Below are positions 7,927 through 16,290 of a DNA stretch of 64,000 bases, piece after piece. Positions within the stretch are counted from its first letter, which is position 1. Every line of letters starts with the position of its first letter. Below the pieces are notes generated by a model, which was not told the origin of the DNA, ran no database searches, and saw only the letters and a list, made by a program, of their open reading frames with translations. This DNA comes from Vibrio sp. BS-M-Sm-2 (lineage in GTDB: Bacteria; Pseudomonadota; Gammaproteobacteria; Enterobacterales; Vibrionaceae): NCBI RefSeq assembly GCF_041504345.1, contig NZ_CP167894.1, positions 558,001-622,000 of the forward strand, written 5' to 3'. Made by a program: the position numbers and the translations under genes.

Positions 7927-8750
7927 TGAAACTATCGACTTTTTCTTTCGATAATACTTTAACGACTAAATACGTTATCGTAGGAGCCTTGATGTTACCT
8001 AACCTATGCTTGGCCGACGCCTCGCCGTTTTACATCGGTGCTGATGTCACTAATGCAGGTAAGACAAACTCTGAGGTATCTGACACCGCATTTGGTGGGC
8101 AGATTCTATTGGGTTACGACCTAAGCAAAACATGGTCACTAGAAGCTAGCACCGGTTATTACGGACATATAAAAACCATGGAAGAACCGGACCTCCCTTA
8201 TTCAGACGTTCATGAAGAAAGATTCAACAGTACCGATATTTCGTTACTCGGTACTATTCCACTGTCACGCCATTACAACCTTTACGCTGGCGCGGGTTCG
8301 TTACTGGAGGGCAATACATGGTCTCCGATCGGCCAGCTTGGCGTGACGTATGAGTTTGATGAACAGCTAAGCCTGAAGTTTGGCTATAAGTTCATCTTCA
8401 GCGATGACCCAGAAAAAGAGCTGCAAGTTCTTAGTGTCGGTATGCGCTACCATTTCCCAACACAAAATGAACCCGTCTCTGAACCGATTGTGTACGACGA
8501 CGTTTCTGTCACTTCTACTTCAGAAGTAACGGTGTATGAACCTAAAGTTGTCGCTGAGGTAGAGCCTCAAACCTGTGAGCCTGTTCGCTACATCGTTCAG
8601 AAAGACGATTGGCTGATTAAGATTGCTCACAATCACCACATTAGTTTTGAAGAACTGAAAAAGCACAATCATAGCTTTAAAGATCTCAAAGATATCGACT
8701 TGATTCATACGGGCGATATCGTGTTTCTTCCCAACGCACACTGTAATTAA
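7926..8750 (+). CDS. OmpA-like beta-barrel with C-terminal LysM domain
   Basis: 274 residues. A signal peptide ends near LCLADA. Residues about 30-180 look like an eight-stranded outer-membrane barrel (SPFYIGADV, ILLGYDLSKTWSLEASTGYYG, GQLGVTYEFDEQLSLKFGYKF, SVGMRYHFP). An acidic, Val/Glu/Pro-rich linker follows. A LysM-type peptidoglycan-binding module occupies about 222-272 (VQKDDWLIKIAHNHHISFEELKKHN, ending TGDIVFLP). It is the last gene of the pilus operon, starting inside the adhesin stop codon. This combination is not part of classical CFA/I operons. A plausible job is to tie the assembly site or outer membrane to the cell wall; this is inference. Confidence 0.75.
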   Translation: MKLSTFSFDNTLTTKYVIVGALMLPNLCLADASPFYIGADVTNAGKTNSEVSDTAFGGQILLGYDLSKTWSLEASTGYYGHIKTMEEPDLPYSDVHEERFNSTDISLLGTIPLSRHYNLYAGAGSLLEGNTWSPIGQLGVTYEFDEQLSLKFGYKFIFSDDPEKELQVLSVGMRYHFPTQNEPVSEPIVYDDVSVTSTSEVTVYEPKVVAEVEPQTCEPVRYIVQKDDWLIKIAHNHHISFEELKKHNHSFKDLKDIDLIHTGDIVFLPNAHCN

Positions 8751-8753
8751 GCC

Positions 8754-9305
8754 ATGTTGTTGTATCTAAATTCAAAACAAGATGCATTAGAACTGTATGA
8801 CGGAGAACCACTCACTCTGTTGCACTCTGTATCTCTGAGCACCATCGAGTTTAATGTTCTGCTTGTTCTCTATAACAACAGTTATAAGCCTTGTAGTCGT
8901 CAAGACTTAAAAAAGGCGGGATGGCCAGATCGTGTCGTTGGTCCTAATTCACTTAATGTATGCATAATGCATCTTCGAAAGAAGCTCAAGTCCCTCACTC
9001 CTGAGTCAGAAATAAAGGTTGTGCCCTCTCATGGATACAAGTTGCAAATCCCGACATCAATTCAGTTAGTTGGTGAAGACCAACGGCCCAACATGAATTT
9101 AAGAGAAAGCCCCAAACAACGAAAGGTTTCATACATTAATGAAATTGGCTCCCCGTCTAAACGCACCAAAGTTAAAAGAAAACAGACCCAACCAAGCCAA
9201 TCAACTTGTGAACACAACAAACGGCATATTCGTTGGGGTGACCTGATACTCGCAGTCTGTATCTGGGCATATACTGTTGCACTCTATCACTCAATTTACA
9301 ACTGA
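8754..9305 (+). CDS. ToxR-like transmembrane winged-helix regulator, cassette B
   Basis: 183 residues, starting three bases after the OmpA/LysM gene stop, so probably co-transcribed with the pilus genes. The winged helix spans about residues 20-100 (LSTIEFNVLLVLY, GWPDRVVGPNSLNVCIMHLRKKLKSL, then VPSHGYKL). A strongly basic linker (SKRTKVKRKQTQ) and a single hydrophobic helix (LILAVCIWAYTVALYHSIYN) follow, and the helix ends the protein. There is thus no periplasmic domain at all. It is paralogous to the regulator at 1485-2099, with the same residues across the recognition-helix region. Together the two regulators bracket the pilus operon. They could form a feedback pair; that is inferred from layout. 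Confidence 0.85.
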   Translation: MLLYLNSKQDALELYDGEPLTLLHSVSLSTIEFNVLLVLYNNSYKPCSRQDLKKAGWPDRVVGPNSLNVCIMHLRKKLKSLTPESEIKVVPSHGYKLQIPTSIQLVGEDQRPNMNLRESPKQRKVSYINEIGSPSKRTKVKRKQTQPSQSTCEHNKRHIRWGDLILAVCIWAYTVALYHSIYN

Positions 9306-9316
9306 GGTTCTGTATC

Positions 9317-9742
9317 ATGAATTTAAAGCGACCACTTATCATCATTCTTGCGATTTTGGCAGTGCCTTACATCAATGCAACTGGCGGTGAGTTTTCCTTT
9401 TACAGCCCTATATCCAAGCAATATGCTGAAATTCACATACAGTTTAGCCATGGCGTTTACTCATCGGTTCAATTTCTCCCAAATGAGGTGGTGAGAAATG
9501 GATATGGCGTTTACGGCGTATTTAACGACACTGTATTCATGCTCTCTTTAAACAAAGACTATGAGTTTTTGAACAAAAACACTGATGATGGTGAAGTACT
9601 GAAAACAGACTCAATACAACATTTATCTCGTATTAATATCGTTCAATTAAGTTCAGATCAACATACTATTTATATGCGACAGCGACTAGACAATGAAAAG
9701 ATCAAAAATATTCAATTTAAAGGTAAGTTGGGCTTCTGGTAA
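9317..9742 (+). CDS. Small exported protein, second gene of cassette B
   Basis: 141 residues, beginning 11 bases after the regulator, with GAGG upstream. It has an N-terminal hydrophobic signal or anchor (PLIIILAILAVPYINA) and a beta-rich soluble domain. It is the counterpart of the protein at 1043-1492: the central GVYGVFNDTVFMLSLNKDY and the terminal FKGKLGFW align in order with that protein. No known domain is recognised. By position it is a candidate periplasmic partner of the adjacent regulator, which itself ends in the membrane. Confidence 0.75.
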   Translation: MNLKRPLIIILAILAVPYINATGGEFSFYSPISKQYAEIHIQFSHGVYSSVQFLPNEVVRNGYGVYGVFNDTVFMLSLNKDYEFLNKNTDDGEVLKTDSIQHLSRINIVQLSSDQHTIYMRQRLDNEKIKNIQFKGKLGFW

Positions 9743-10182
9743 ATTCTCGCTTTGGAAGATTTCTCTCGCCTTTTTTTCTTATTATCCTTAGCCCTTGGAT
9801 ACGCTTATTGGGTTCAGAATTTATAATCGAAAGTCGATTATCCAATCCAGAGCGTTCATTGCATGTATACGCTAATTATGGTCTGTTTACCTTTGTTTCT
9901 ACTTTATCTGATGGTACAACGCGTAAAAGCTCAGGGCTAATTGGCTTTACAAATAATTCCTTCTATTTTCTTACACTGAATTCTAAATTCCTTCATGTTG
10001 GAGATTACTTAACACCAGAGCTAAAACGCGATTTCATCAATGTAAATAATCGTTTTTTTGATGCACGTTTAAGTAAACAAACCAATGATGAAATATTGAT
10101 TACCTACGATGAAGAGCTCAATTTTGAAGCGGTTCAGACTCAACGGGCAAAGATTAGTGGGAGCTACCCAACGATCGATTGA
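9736..10182 (+). CDS. Small membrane-anchored protein, third gene of cassette B, unusual start
   Basis: Counterpart of the protein at 606-1052. The first ATG/GTG/TTG of the frame is a TTG at 9808, which would remove the membrane segment. The in-frame sequence upstream (RFLSPFFLIILSPWIRLL, from 9754 on) aligns with the anchor of the cassette A protein (ending SLPWINALF). The frame is open from a TAA at 9724. A CTG at 9736 lies exactly where the cassette A gene has its overlapping ATG, so I propose CTG as start, giving 148 residues. The alternatives are translation from 9808, loss of the start by mutation, or another non-standard start. It is followed by a hairpin terminator. Confidence 0.5.
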   Translation: MVNSRFGRFLSPFFLIILSPWIRLLGSEFIIESRLSNPERSLHVYANYGLFTFVSTLSDGTTRKSSGLIGFTNNSFYFLTLNSKFLHVGDYLTPELKRDFINVNNRFFDARLSKQTNDEILITYDEELNFEAVQTQRAKISGSYPTID

Positions 10183-10201
10183 TAGTTTCAAAGTTATAGA
10201 C

Positions 10202-10230
10202 ATCAAAAAAGCCCCAATTGAGGCTTTTCT
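10202..10230. terminator. Rho-independent terminator after cassette B
   Basis: AAAAAGCCCC-AATT-GAGGCTTTTCT hairpin with an A-run before it and a T-rich tract after it, 20 bases after the stop at 10182. It can act in both directions. Confidence 0.7.
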
Positions 10231-10689
10231 GCTTAATTCAGCCTCTAGACGAAACCTCACGACCTGAGCATTTATCAACAAGCACGGGAAGTCTCATACG
10301 TATTAAACTCAGTGCTCTTTGAGCATGGCGTAGGTTCCCTAACTGCGAATTATAATATCTTAAGCTACATGACTTCTAAACAACCATTAAATTCGATACA
10401 TTGTTGCTTTTGAGTCAGTGTGTATAAATTCTAGCAACCAACTGTAAGATTTCGGCTACAACGACACTTTTAGAAGTACTGTTCAACCATGGGTGTTGTG
10501 GTAATAGGTAAAACACTGAACAGGTATGGTTTAACCACGTTGGGGGCGTTTGATAATGAGGACCAGGCATTAGACTACGAGGGCTCATAAATATAAAGGA
10601 TCAGGTCGTAGGTTACAGGTTTAATTCAATCAAATTACATAACATAACTAGTACTGCCCCTACGACATAGCATAGGGGCTGTATAATAT
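10231..10689. other. noncoding gap with inverted repeats
   Basis: About 460 bases without a convincing gene. It contains CTGTTCA (10479-10485) and TGAACAG (10517-10523) as a 7-bp inverted repeat. A short TGGTTTAACCA palindrome follows at about 10527-10537. A CCCCTA/TAGGGG hairpin lies at about 10657-10678, near the 3' end of the leftward lipoprotein gene and without a clear T-run. No attC, tRNA or IS signature was recognised. It marks the boundary between the pilus region and the lipoprotein pair. Confidence 0.35.
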
Positions 10690-13047
10690 CTAAAAATCAA
10701 AATCTAGATAATTAATTTTTGCTTTAGTTCCATCGGCACCATCTCCACCGCCAGAAAGGCCAAAATAGAAAAACTTATTAGTATCTATATTTATATCTGA
10801 CATTGGATAATCAATAACCAACGACTCATCAGAATAATCAAACTGAGTTGATTGATATATGTACAAACTTCCATCTTTAATAACAACCTTGTAATAAAGT
10901 TGTGTTAACGTTCTATTTAACAATGTTCCTGAAGCTACAATTTCATTCGCATTTTTAAAATTTATGATTTGGTAATAGTAGTCAAATGTAAAACCTAAAG
11001 AGCGGGTGTCATTTTGAGGAAACCCTGCGGTTTGCTTTCCAAAACGGCTCCATTCACAGTCACCATGAACCATAACATCACACCATTCATTTATATCTGG
11101 AGCTAGGGAACTAACTTGCTGAAATATGACATTGATAGCACCGCCATTTAACTTGTCAGCTTCTGTCCTATCTATGCCAAACTTAATCGTTACCTGGCTA
11201 CCAATAATCGGAGTTTTCGATATTGCTGTTAGATACTCGTTCATATCTCCTAACGCTACCTTTGTTCCAGTTTCATCAATAATCGGTTCATAGTCAGCAA
11301 GTAAAACATCCCCATAAACCTTTGATACATTCCAATCATCAGGATTGGTTACATCAAATCCTGATGATTGTAAGCTAACAGCCGTAAATAACGCACTGTC
11401 TCTGTACTGCGCCATCACAAAGTCGTCATAGCCACTAGTGAAAGAATAAACAGCAGTAGCACTACCATCAGAATCAGTCATAGATTCAATTTCTAATTCG
11501 TTTTTTGTTACACCAAACCCCCCTTGCTCATTCCTAGTCCAAAAAGTAATATTTTGGTAAGGTGCTGGAATTCCATCGGGGTCTAACAAAGTCGCAGTAA
11601 CATAGCGAAGCGTACTAGTCGGTTCGTTATTGTCACTATTTTCCACATCTAAAATTGAGAAATCATTTACATCCCCTCTGAGGTAAACACATGAAACATA
11701 TCCAACACCCTCTATACTTTGACTGCTGAACGTACCATCAATTAAAGAGACTATAGAACCATCGGTTTCCGATACTCTTGTGGCTGTCCAATAAGGTGTG
11801 TTCGTTGGCCAGTTACTGTTCTTGTATGGATCAGTCTCAGCTAAAGCTTCGAGTTCTCTCTCTTGGGGTAAACGACCATTGCGTGTCTCACAATAGTTTT
11901 TCGCCTGTAACCAGTTCATTTCTGCAATTTGAGCACCATTAGGCCCATAGTCACCATTTTCGGTTTGAACCGTTAAATAATCGGAATTAACATAATCAGC
12001 CATCGCTTTGGACATGGGTGCAGAATAAGTAATCTCGCTATTTAGAACACTATCTAAAATCGTAATGTCGTCCCAATCTTGCACAAGACTAAAATCAGGT
12101 TCTACTTCAAGATAGACTTGCCCAACTGCATACCCACCACGTCCATCCGTTACCGTATAAGCGACCTCGTGCGGCCCCGCTTCTGATGATTGAAACGTAA
12201 AAGTGTGCTTAGATGTTGAGGTAATCTCCGTTTCAGCGTTATAGGCACGTACAGAATCTAAAATCACACTATCTTCAGCGTCAGATACATAGTCTGTTAG
12301 GTCGATTTCAACCGACATGTCTTTGGCTAGCTTACCTTCTCTAATATAGTCATTAGCGATTGGTGGTGTATTGCCAGTATCAGAGACAGCTACATCGATG
12401 TTTCCGAGTTTGGTTGAAGAGCCATCACTCATTGAGTACATAATGCGTGTCACACCAATATCTGCCGGTGAATATGTAATCGTATTATTTAGCGAGTCGA
12501 CTTCAACTGAGCCCGAGCCTAATAAAGTCACCTCTTCCGAAACCGTATATATTGATGTATCCAAGTCATCCGAAAATTCTTCAGACAGGTCGATCGTCAC
12601 TGGAGTCTCGACATTGGTCGTTTCTGACAAATTCGGCAGTGTATTATTATCAGCAGTTTCAGAAACAGATACCCTTGCGAGTGATGAGGCTTGCCCAGAA
12701 TATACATCTTGCTCAACGGGTTCTACTTTATATTCAAATTGACACTCGCCAACCTGAGCCGATAAAGTTGTAAACGTCATACCTTCAACAGAAGTTACTT
12801 CACAAGCTGTTCCATCACTGACTAGGTTCACTGACGTTAAACGAAAATCAATATCTGAATCTACTTTGACAACCGTTTGAGATTCAATATCGACCAGCGC
12901 TTTTGACTGAACCACAGAGGCTTCAATATTTACCTCTGAAGGTGAAGTGGGTTGAGTCGTTTGAGAGCTTGAATCAGAACCTTCTCCGCAACCAAATAAC
13001 GAAATTGTGGAGCAGAGTGTGATGATTATTTCTTTCATTAATTTCAT
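10690..13047 (-). CDS. Large surface lipoprotein with cadherin-like, lectin-like and Ig-like regions (paralogue 2)
   Basis: 785 residues from the ATG at 13047 (GGAG eight bases upstream); an open frame continues to a GTG at 13056. A lipobox LFGC near residue 20 predicts lipid attachment. Cadherin-like repeats follow (about 130-320: PPIAND, then IDLTDYVSDAEDS, ending AYTVTDGRGGYAVGQV). A region around 370-460 with AKNYCETRNGRLPQERELEAL and WPTNTPYWTATR resembles C-type-lectin-like or DUF1566-type modules. An Ig-like Big_1-type segment follows (LLDPDGIPAPYQNITFW), then an unrecognised C-terminal beta-rich domain of about 200 residues. Paralogous throughout to the gene upstream. Probably a cell-surface adhesin; function inferred. 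Confidence 0.7.
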   Translation of the reverse strand: MKLMKEIIITLCSTISLFGCGEGSDSSSQTTQPTSPSEVNIEASVVQSKALVDIESQTVVKVDSDIDFRLTSVNLVSDGTACEVTSVEGMTFTTLSAQVGECQFEYKVEPVEQDVYSGQASSLARVSVSETADNNTLPNLSETTNVETPVTIDLSEEFSDDLDTSIYTVSEEVTLLGSGSVEVDSLNNTITYSPADIGVTRIMYSMSDGSSTKLGNIDVAVSDTGNTPPIANDYIREGKLAKDMSVEIDLTDYVSDAEDSVILDSVRAYNAETEITSTSKHTFTFQSSEAGPHEVAYTVTDGRGGYAVGQVYLEVEPDFSLVQDWDDITILDSVLNSEITYSAPMSKAMADYVNSDYLTVQTENGDYGPNGAQIAEMNWLQAKNYCETRNGRLPQERELEALAETDPYKNSNWPTNTPYWTATRVSETDGSIVSLIDGTFSSQSIEGVGYVSCVYLRGDVNDFSILDVENSDNNEPTSTLRYVTATLLDPDGIPAPYQNITFWTRNEQGGFGVTKNELEIESMTDSDGSATAVYSFTSGYDDFVMAQYRDSALFTAVSLQSSGFDVTNPDDWNVSKVYGDVLLADYEPIIDETGTKVALGDMNEYLTAISKTPIIGSQVTIKFGIDRTEADKLNGGAINVIFQQVSSLAPDINEWCDVMVHGDCEWSRFGKQTAGFPQNDTRSLGFTFDYYYQIINFKNANEIVASGTLLNRTLTQLYYKVVIKDGSLYIYQSTQFDYSDESLVIDYPMSDINIDTNKFFYFGLSGGGDGADGTKAKINYLDFDF

Positions 13048-13058
13048 ATTTAACACTC

Positions 13059-15407
13059 CTATAGGTATGCAGAAAAGTTAGCGGTTACAACATAAGCTTC
13101 AACATCTTCATAATTAGTTGAGCCACCAGTCCCCACCCAAAATGGTTGTGAGGGGTCAATCGCCCCCCAATTAAAGGGAACAATAAAATCAGGCTTTTCA
13201 GGTCTAGTTTCTGTTGACGATGAATAGTGATAGAGTTGATTTCCTTTTTTCTGGAACCACAAATATATGTCGGTCTCTTGAACTTTTGCATTTGCTTCAC
13301 CGACAAAATTGTTGTAACCCGAATAAAAATTGAATTCATTTAGGAAAAAATGAGTGACAATATTAAAAGTATCGTCCGTCAGTGGCGCTCCTGGTTGTGC
13401 TCTTGTCACGTCATACCAACTTGAATCAGGTAAATTACCTTGTTGTTCTATGAAAAAAGAGGCAGCACCATGAGTTCTATTTCCCTTATTTTTAATGTGT
13501 AGCGACATAACAAAGTCATTGCCCTGAAAACTCTCTTTATAAACAGAACTGCTTCCCATTCCATCAGGAGAATCATACGAGAACAAAATGGGAATACCAT
13601 TTCCACTTATTTGAGGTATTGATAAACCATAACGGATATCAACATGGTTCCATTTAGTTGGGTCTGTTGTTTCAAGCGCTGAAGCTTCTTCATCTGGAAT
13701 AAAGGGGTATAACTCGGTCACAGAACTCACGCCTAACGCAATAACCGACTTATTAAACGCCGTATCGTAGTAACTCATCTCTGTCGTTCCGGTTTCATTG
13801 ACCGTTAGTGTTTCTGAAAACTCTCCCGAATCAAACACCCCATTTCCGTTCAAAGCTTCCAAATTAATGTCTTGAAAAGCACCAACGTCGCCATCAGGAT
13901 GTACTACGTCTATTTGATATCTATACTCATTTCCTGAAGCTGATATTAATTGAGGGGCAACAGAAAAATCGCTCACACTCGGGTTACTCAAATCAACACA
14001 TGTCGTGTATATAGCAACCGTTTTTGATTGATTGCCAATTGAGCCATCATTCAAATGAACAGTGGCAGCGTTGGTTTCACTAACATTTTCTGCTGTCCAA
14101 TACTTCTTACTTGTAGGCCAATTATGGTTGGTGAATGCACTGGTTTCGTTAATAATGAGCGTTTCAAGTTCTCGCTGTAAAGGCAGACGACCGCCGCGGA
14201 CTTTGCAATATTGACGCGCTTGGCTCAGTGTTTGAGTCACGATTTCAGCGTCTTTCAAACCTTGTGTTCCGTCCTCTGTATATGTTCCCGTATAAGATGC
14301 ATTCACGTAGTCTGCATACACTTTTGTCATTGGCGCAAAGAAACGAATATCCGAATCAATAACTGGGTCGTAAGTAACGATATCTTCCCAATCCTGAATC
14401 AAGGAGAAATCCGGCTCGACTTCAATTCGAGCTACTGCTGTTGTATACCCACCCATGTGATCACTAACTGTATATGCCACATCGTGCGGTCCTGGTTGGG
14501 TAGACGAAAACTCAAACTTTGTGTTGGTGACATTGGCAGGATCGTAGAGTGATGTTGTTGAGTTGAAATCCTGTACACCAACGAGTTGTACGTCGTCTAG
14601 GTCTACATCTGATATATAATCAGTTACATCCACCACAATGTTTTCACCCAATAATACTAACTCACTAAAGGCGAAATCTTCCGCTGTGGGTGCGGTATTA
14701 TAAGTAACCTCTGAAGTCGCAATCGACAGTGAGCCTTGTTGAATAGACTCACCGTTTTGGTAGCTGTAATACACCTCAGTTTGACCTTTGGCGGTTGGCG
14801 TGAATTCAATCTGATGCTCGCCAGATACACGAGCGATACCTGAGCCTAGGCTGATAACACTGTCTTGCAGTACAAAGTCATCACTCGGTAACGATGAACC
14901 TAGCTCCCTCTCTAGATCAACCACCACCATCTGTGATTCGAAGGTTGAAACTGTAATACGAGGAAGTATGGTAGACGAGTAATTCTGCCCCATAGCAACT
15001 CGTGCATATGCAGTTGTCATTGAAGTGCTGGTTTCAGTCGTTACTTCATACGCGAACAAGCAGTCGTTAACATCAGACGAATAGACATTAAAACTACCTT
15101 CACTAATACCTTGAACTTGGCACGTATCATCAGATAGAGAGCGAGCATTGGTTACAACAAAATCTTGGTTGTTCGACGTATGAACATGCTCAGTAAGATC
15201 AATAGTGAAGCTTTGTTCTACTAGTGAGTTATCTTGAATATTTTGCGCAGAAATTGAGGCAGTTCCAGTTGGTGATTCAATAACGACTTGTTCTCCACCA
15301 GAATTAGATTCACCACCACAGCCTACTAGCAAGACTGCTAAACTGACTGAGCTAAACACATTTAGTGTTGAATTCCGTTTCAAAAAATCACTGTTGAATT
15401 GACACAT
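13059..15407 (-). CDS. Large surface lipoprotein with cadherin-like, lectin-like and Ig-like regions (paralogue 1)
   Basis: 782 residues from the ATG at 15407; a longer frame with a GTG start reaches 15416. The signal peptide ends in the lipobox LVGC, followed by a Gly/Ser/Glu spacer. Domain order repeats that of the next gene: cadherin-like part (VDVTDYISDVDLDDVQLVG, AYTVSDHMGGYTTA), then the shared DFSLIQDWEDI linker. The lectin-like stretch follows (ARQYCKVRGGRLPLQRELETL, WPTSKKYWTAE), then an Ig-like domain and a distinct C-terminal domain. The gap to the second gene is only 11 bases, so they form a two-gene operon. Duplicate lipoproteins suggest antigenic or ligand diversification. No enzymatic motif seen. 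Confidence 0.7.
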   Translation of the reverse strand: MCQFNSDFLKRNSTLNVFSSVSLAVLLVGCGGESNSGGEQVVIESPTGTASISAQNIQDNSLVEQSFTIDLTEHVHTSNNQDFVVTNARSLSDDTCQVQGISEGSFNVYSSDVNDCLFAYEVTTETSTSMTTAYARVAMGQNYSSTILPRITVSTFESQMVVVDLERELGSSLPSDDFVLQDSVISLGSGIARVSGEHQIEFTPTAKGQTEVYYSYQNGESIQQGSLSIATSEVTYNTAPTAEDFAFSELVLLGENIVVDVTDYISDVDLDDVQLVGVQDFNSTTSLYDPANVTNTKFEFSSTQPGPHDVAYTVSDHMGGYTTAVARIEVEPDFSLIQDWEDIVTYDPVIDSDIRFFAPMTKVYADYVNASYTGTYTEDGTQGLKDAEIVTQTLSQARQYCKVRGGRLPLQRELETLIINETSAFTNHNWPTSKKYWTAENVSETNAATVHLNDGSIGNQSKTVAIYTTCVDLSNPSVSDFSVAPQLISASGNEYRYQIDVVHPDGDVGAFQDINLEALNGNGVFDSGEFSETLTVNETGTTEMSYYDTAFNKSVIALGVSSVTELYPFIPDEEASALETTDPTKWNHVDIRYGLSIPQISGNGIPILFSYDSPDGMGSSSVYKESFQGNDFVMSLHIKNKGNRTHGAASFFIEQQGNLPDSSWYDVTRAQPGAPLTDDTFNIVTHFFLNEFNFYSGYNNFVGEANAKVQETDIYLWFQKKGNQLYHYSSSTETRPEKPDFIVPFNWGAIDPSQPFWVGTGGSTNYEDVEAYVVTANFSAYL

Positions 15408-15681
15408 TAAAAGCACTCTGATTAATGAAGTAGATCTGCATTATGAACTTTGTGTCACTTCTACTCCATTAAATAACTATGATTCATTATTAAAAATTAA
15501 ACCATTGATAATTAAAGCTATTAATGCAAATTTTATCACCTTTCAAACTTCTAAATTTTTCTAAACCTCGGTATGAAATTTGAGAAAGAGTGTTTAATAA
15601 ATATTCAATCACATTAAGTTAACTCCTCCACTCATCCTCTCCATACTGCCCGACTCATTCACATTGACACGGCAAACATCT

Positions 15682-16290
15682 ATGAACCAAACCAAGATTG
15701 ACCATGTGTACACACTTGCGCTACAACACCAACATTCACTCGATGCACTTAGGTTGTTACAACCAATGCGCCATCATTCGATCGAAACTTATGAACATAC
15801 ATTAAGGGTCTGCCTGCTCTCTTATTCATTTGGTCTGTACTTAGGATTTGATGCAGAGCAGCTAGAGTTAATTTTCGACTCTGCCCTTGTTCACGACTTA
15901 GGCAAGTTAAAAACGCCCGGCAACATACTTCATAAGAATGGGAAGCTGACACCGATAGAGCGTCAACTAATGAACAAGCATGTTGAAGAATCTTACATTA
16001 TGAGTAAGCACGTTTCTGAGTTAGAACTTGCTTCTATTTTGGGTGCACTGCATCATGAACGATGGGATGGGAATGGTTACCCTCTAAGATTGAAAGGAGA
16101 AGAAACACCTCTGATTGGACAGGTTCTTGCTCTTATCGACACATGGGATGCTATGACATCAACAAGAGCTTACCGTACTGGCATGCCTACTGATAAAGCA
16201 CTACGTATTCTGTTTAATGAGAGATCGGAGGGGCAGTTTAATCCATCACTGGTCGACAAATTCATCACCTTCATCACGACCATTAAGTAA
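15682..16290 (+). CDS. HD-GYP domain cyclic-di-GMP phosphodiesterase
   Basis: 202 residues from the ATG at 15682; a TTG at 15664 is possible. It is essentially a single HD-GYP domain. The visible metal-binding signature comprises HHSIETYEHTLRV (His), the HD pair in ALVHDLGKLKTP, the K of the HDxGK motif, and HHERWDGNGYP carrying the GYP triad. IDTWDAMTSTRAYR completes the canonical set. Such enzymes hydrolyse c-di-GMP to pGpG or GMP and favour motility over adhesion. There is no sensory domain attached, so regulation may come through a partner. It stands alone, 275 bases from the lipoprotein operon start and divergent from it. Confidence 0.88.
   Translation: MNQTKIDHVYTLALQHQHSLDALRLLQPMRHHSIETYEHTLRVCLLSYSFGLYLGFDAEQLELIFDSALVHDLGKLKTPGNILHKNGKLTPIERQLMNKHVEESYIMSKHVSELELASILGALHHERWDGNGYPLRLKGEETPLIGQVLALIDTWDAMTSTRAYRTGMPTDKALRILFNERSEGQFNPSLVDKFITFITTIK

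Noticed and set aside
10231..10689. Possible integron attC site or degraded tRNA
   Set aside because: No RYYYAAC/GTTRRRY core pair with the right symmetry and no cloverleaf could be built; only simple inverted repeats remain.
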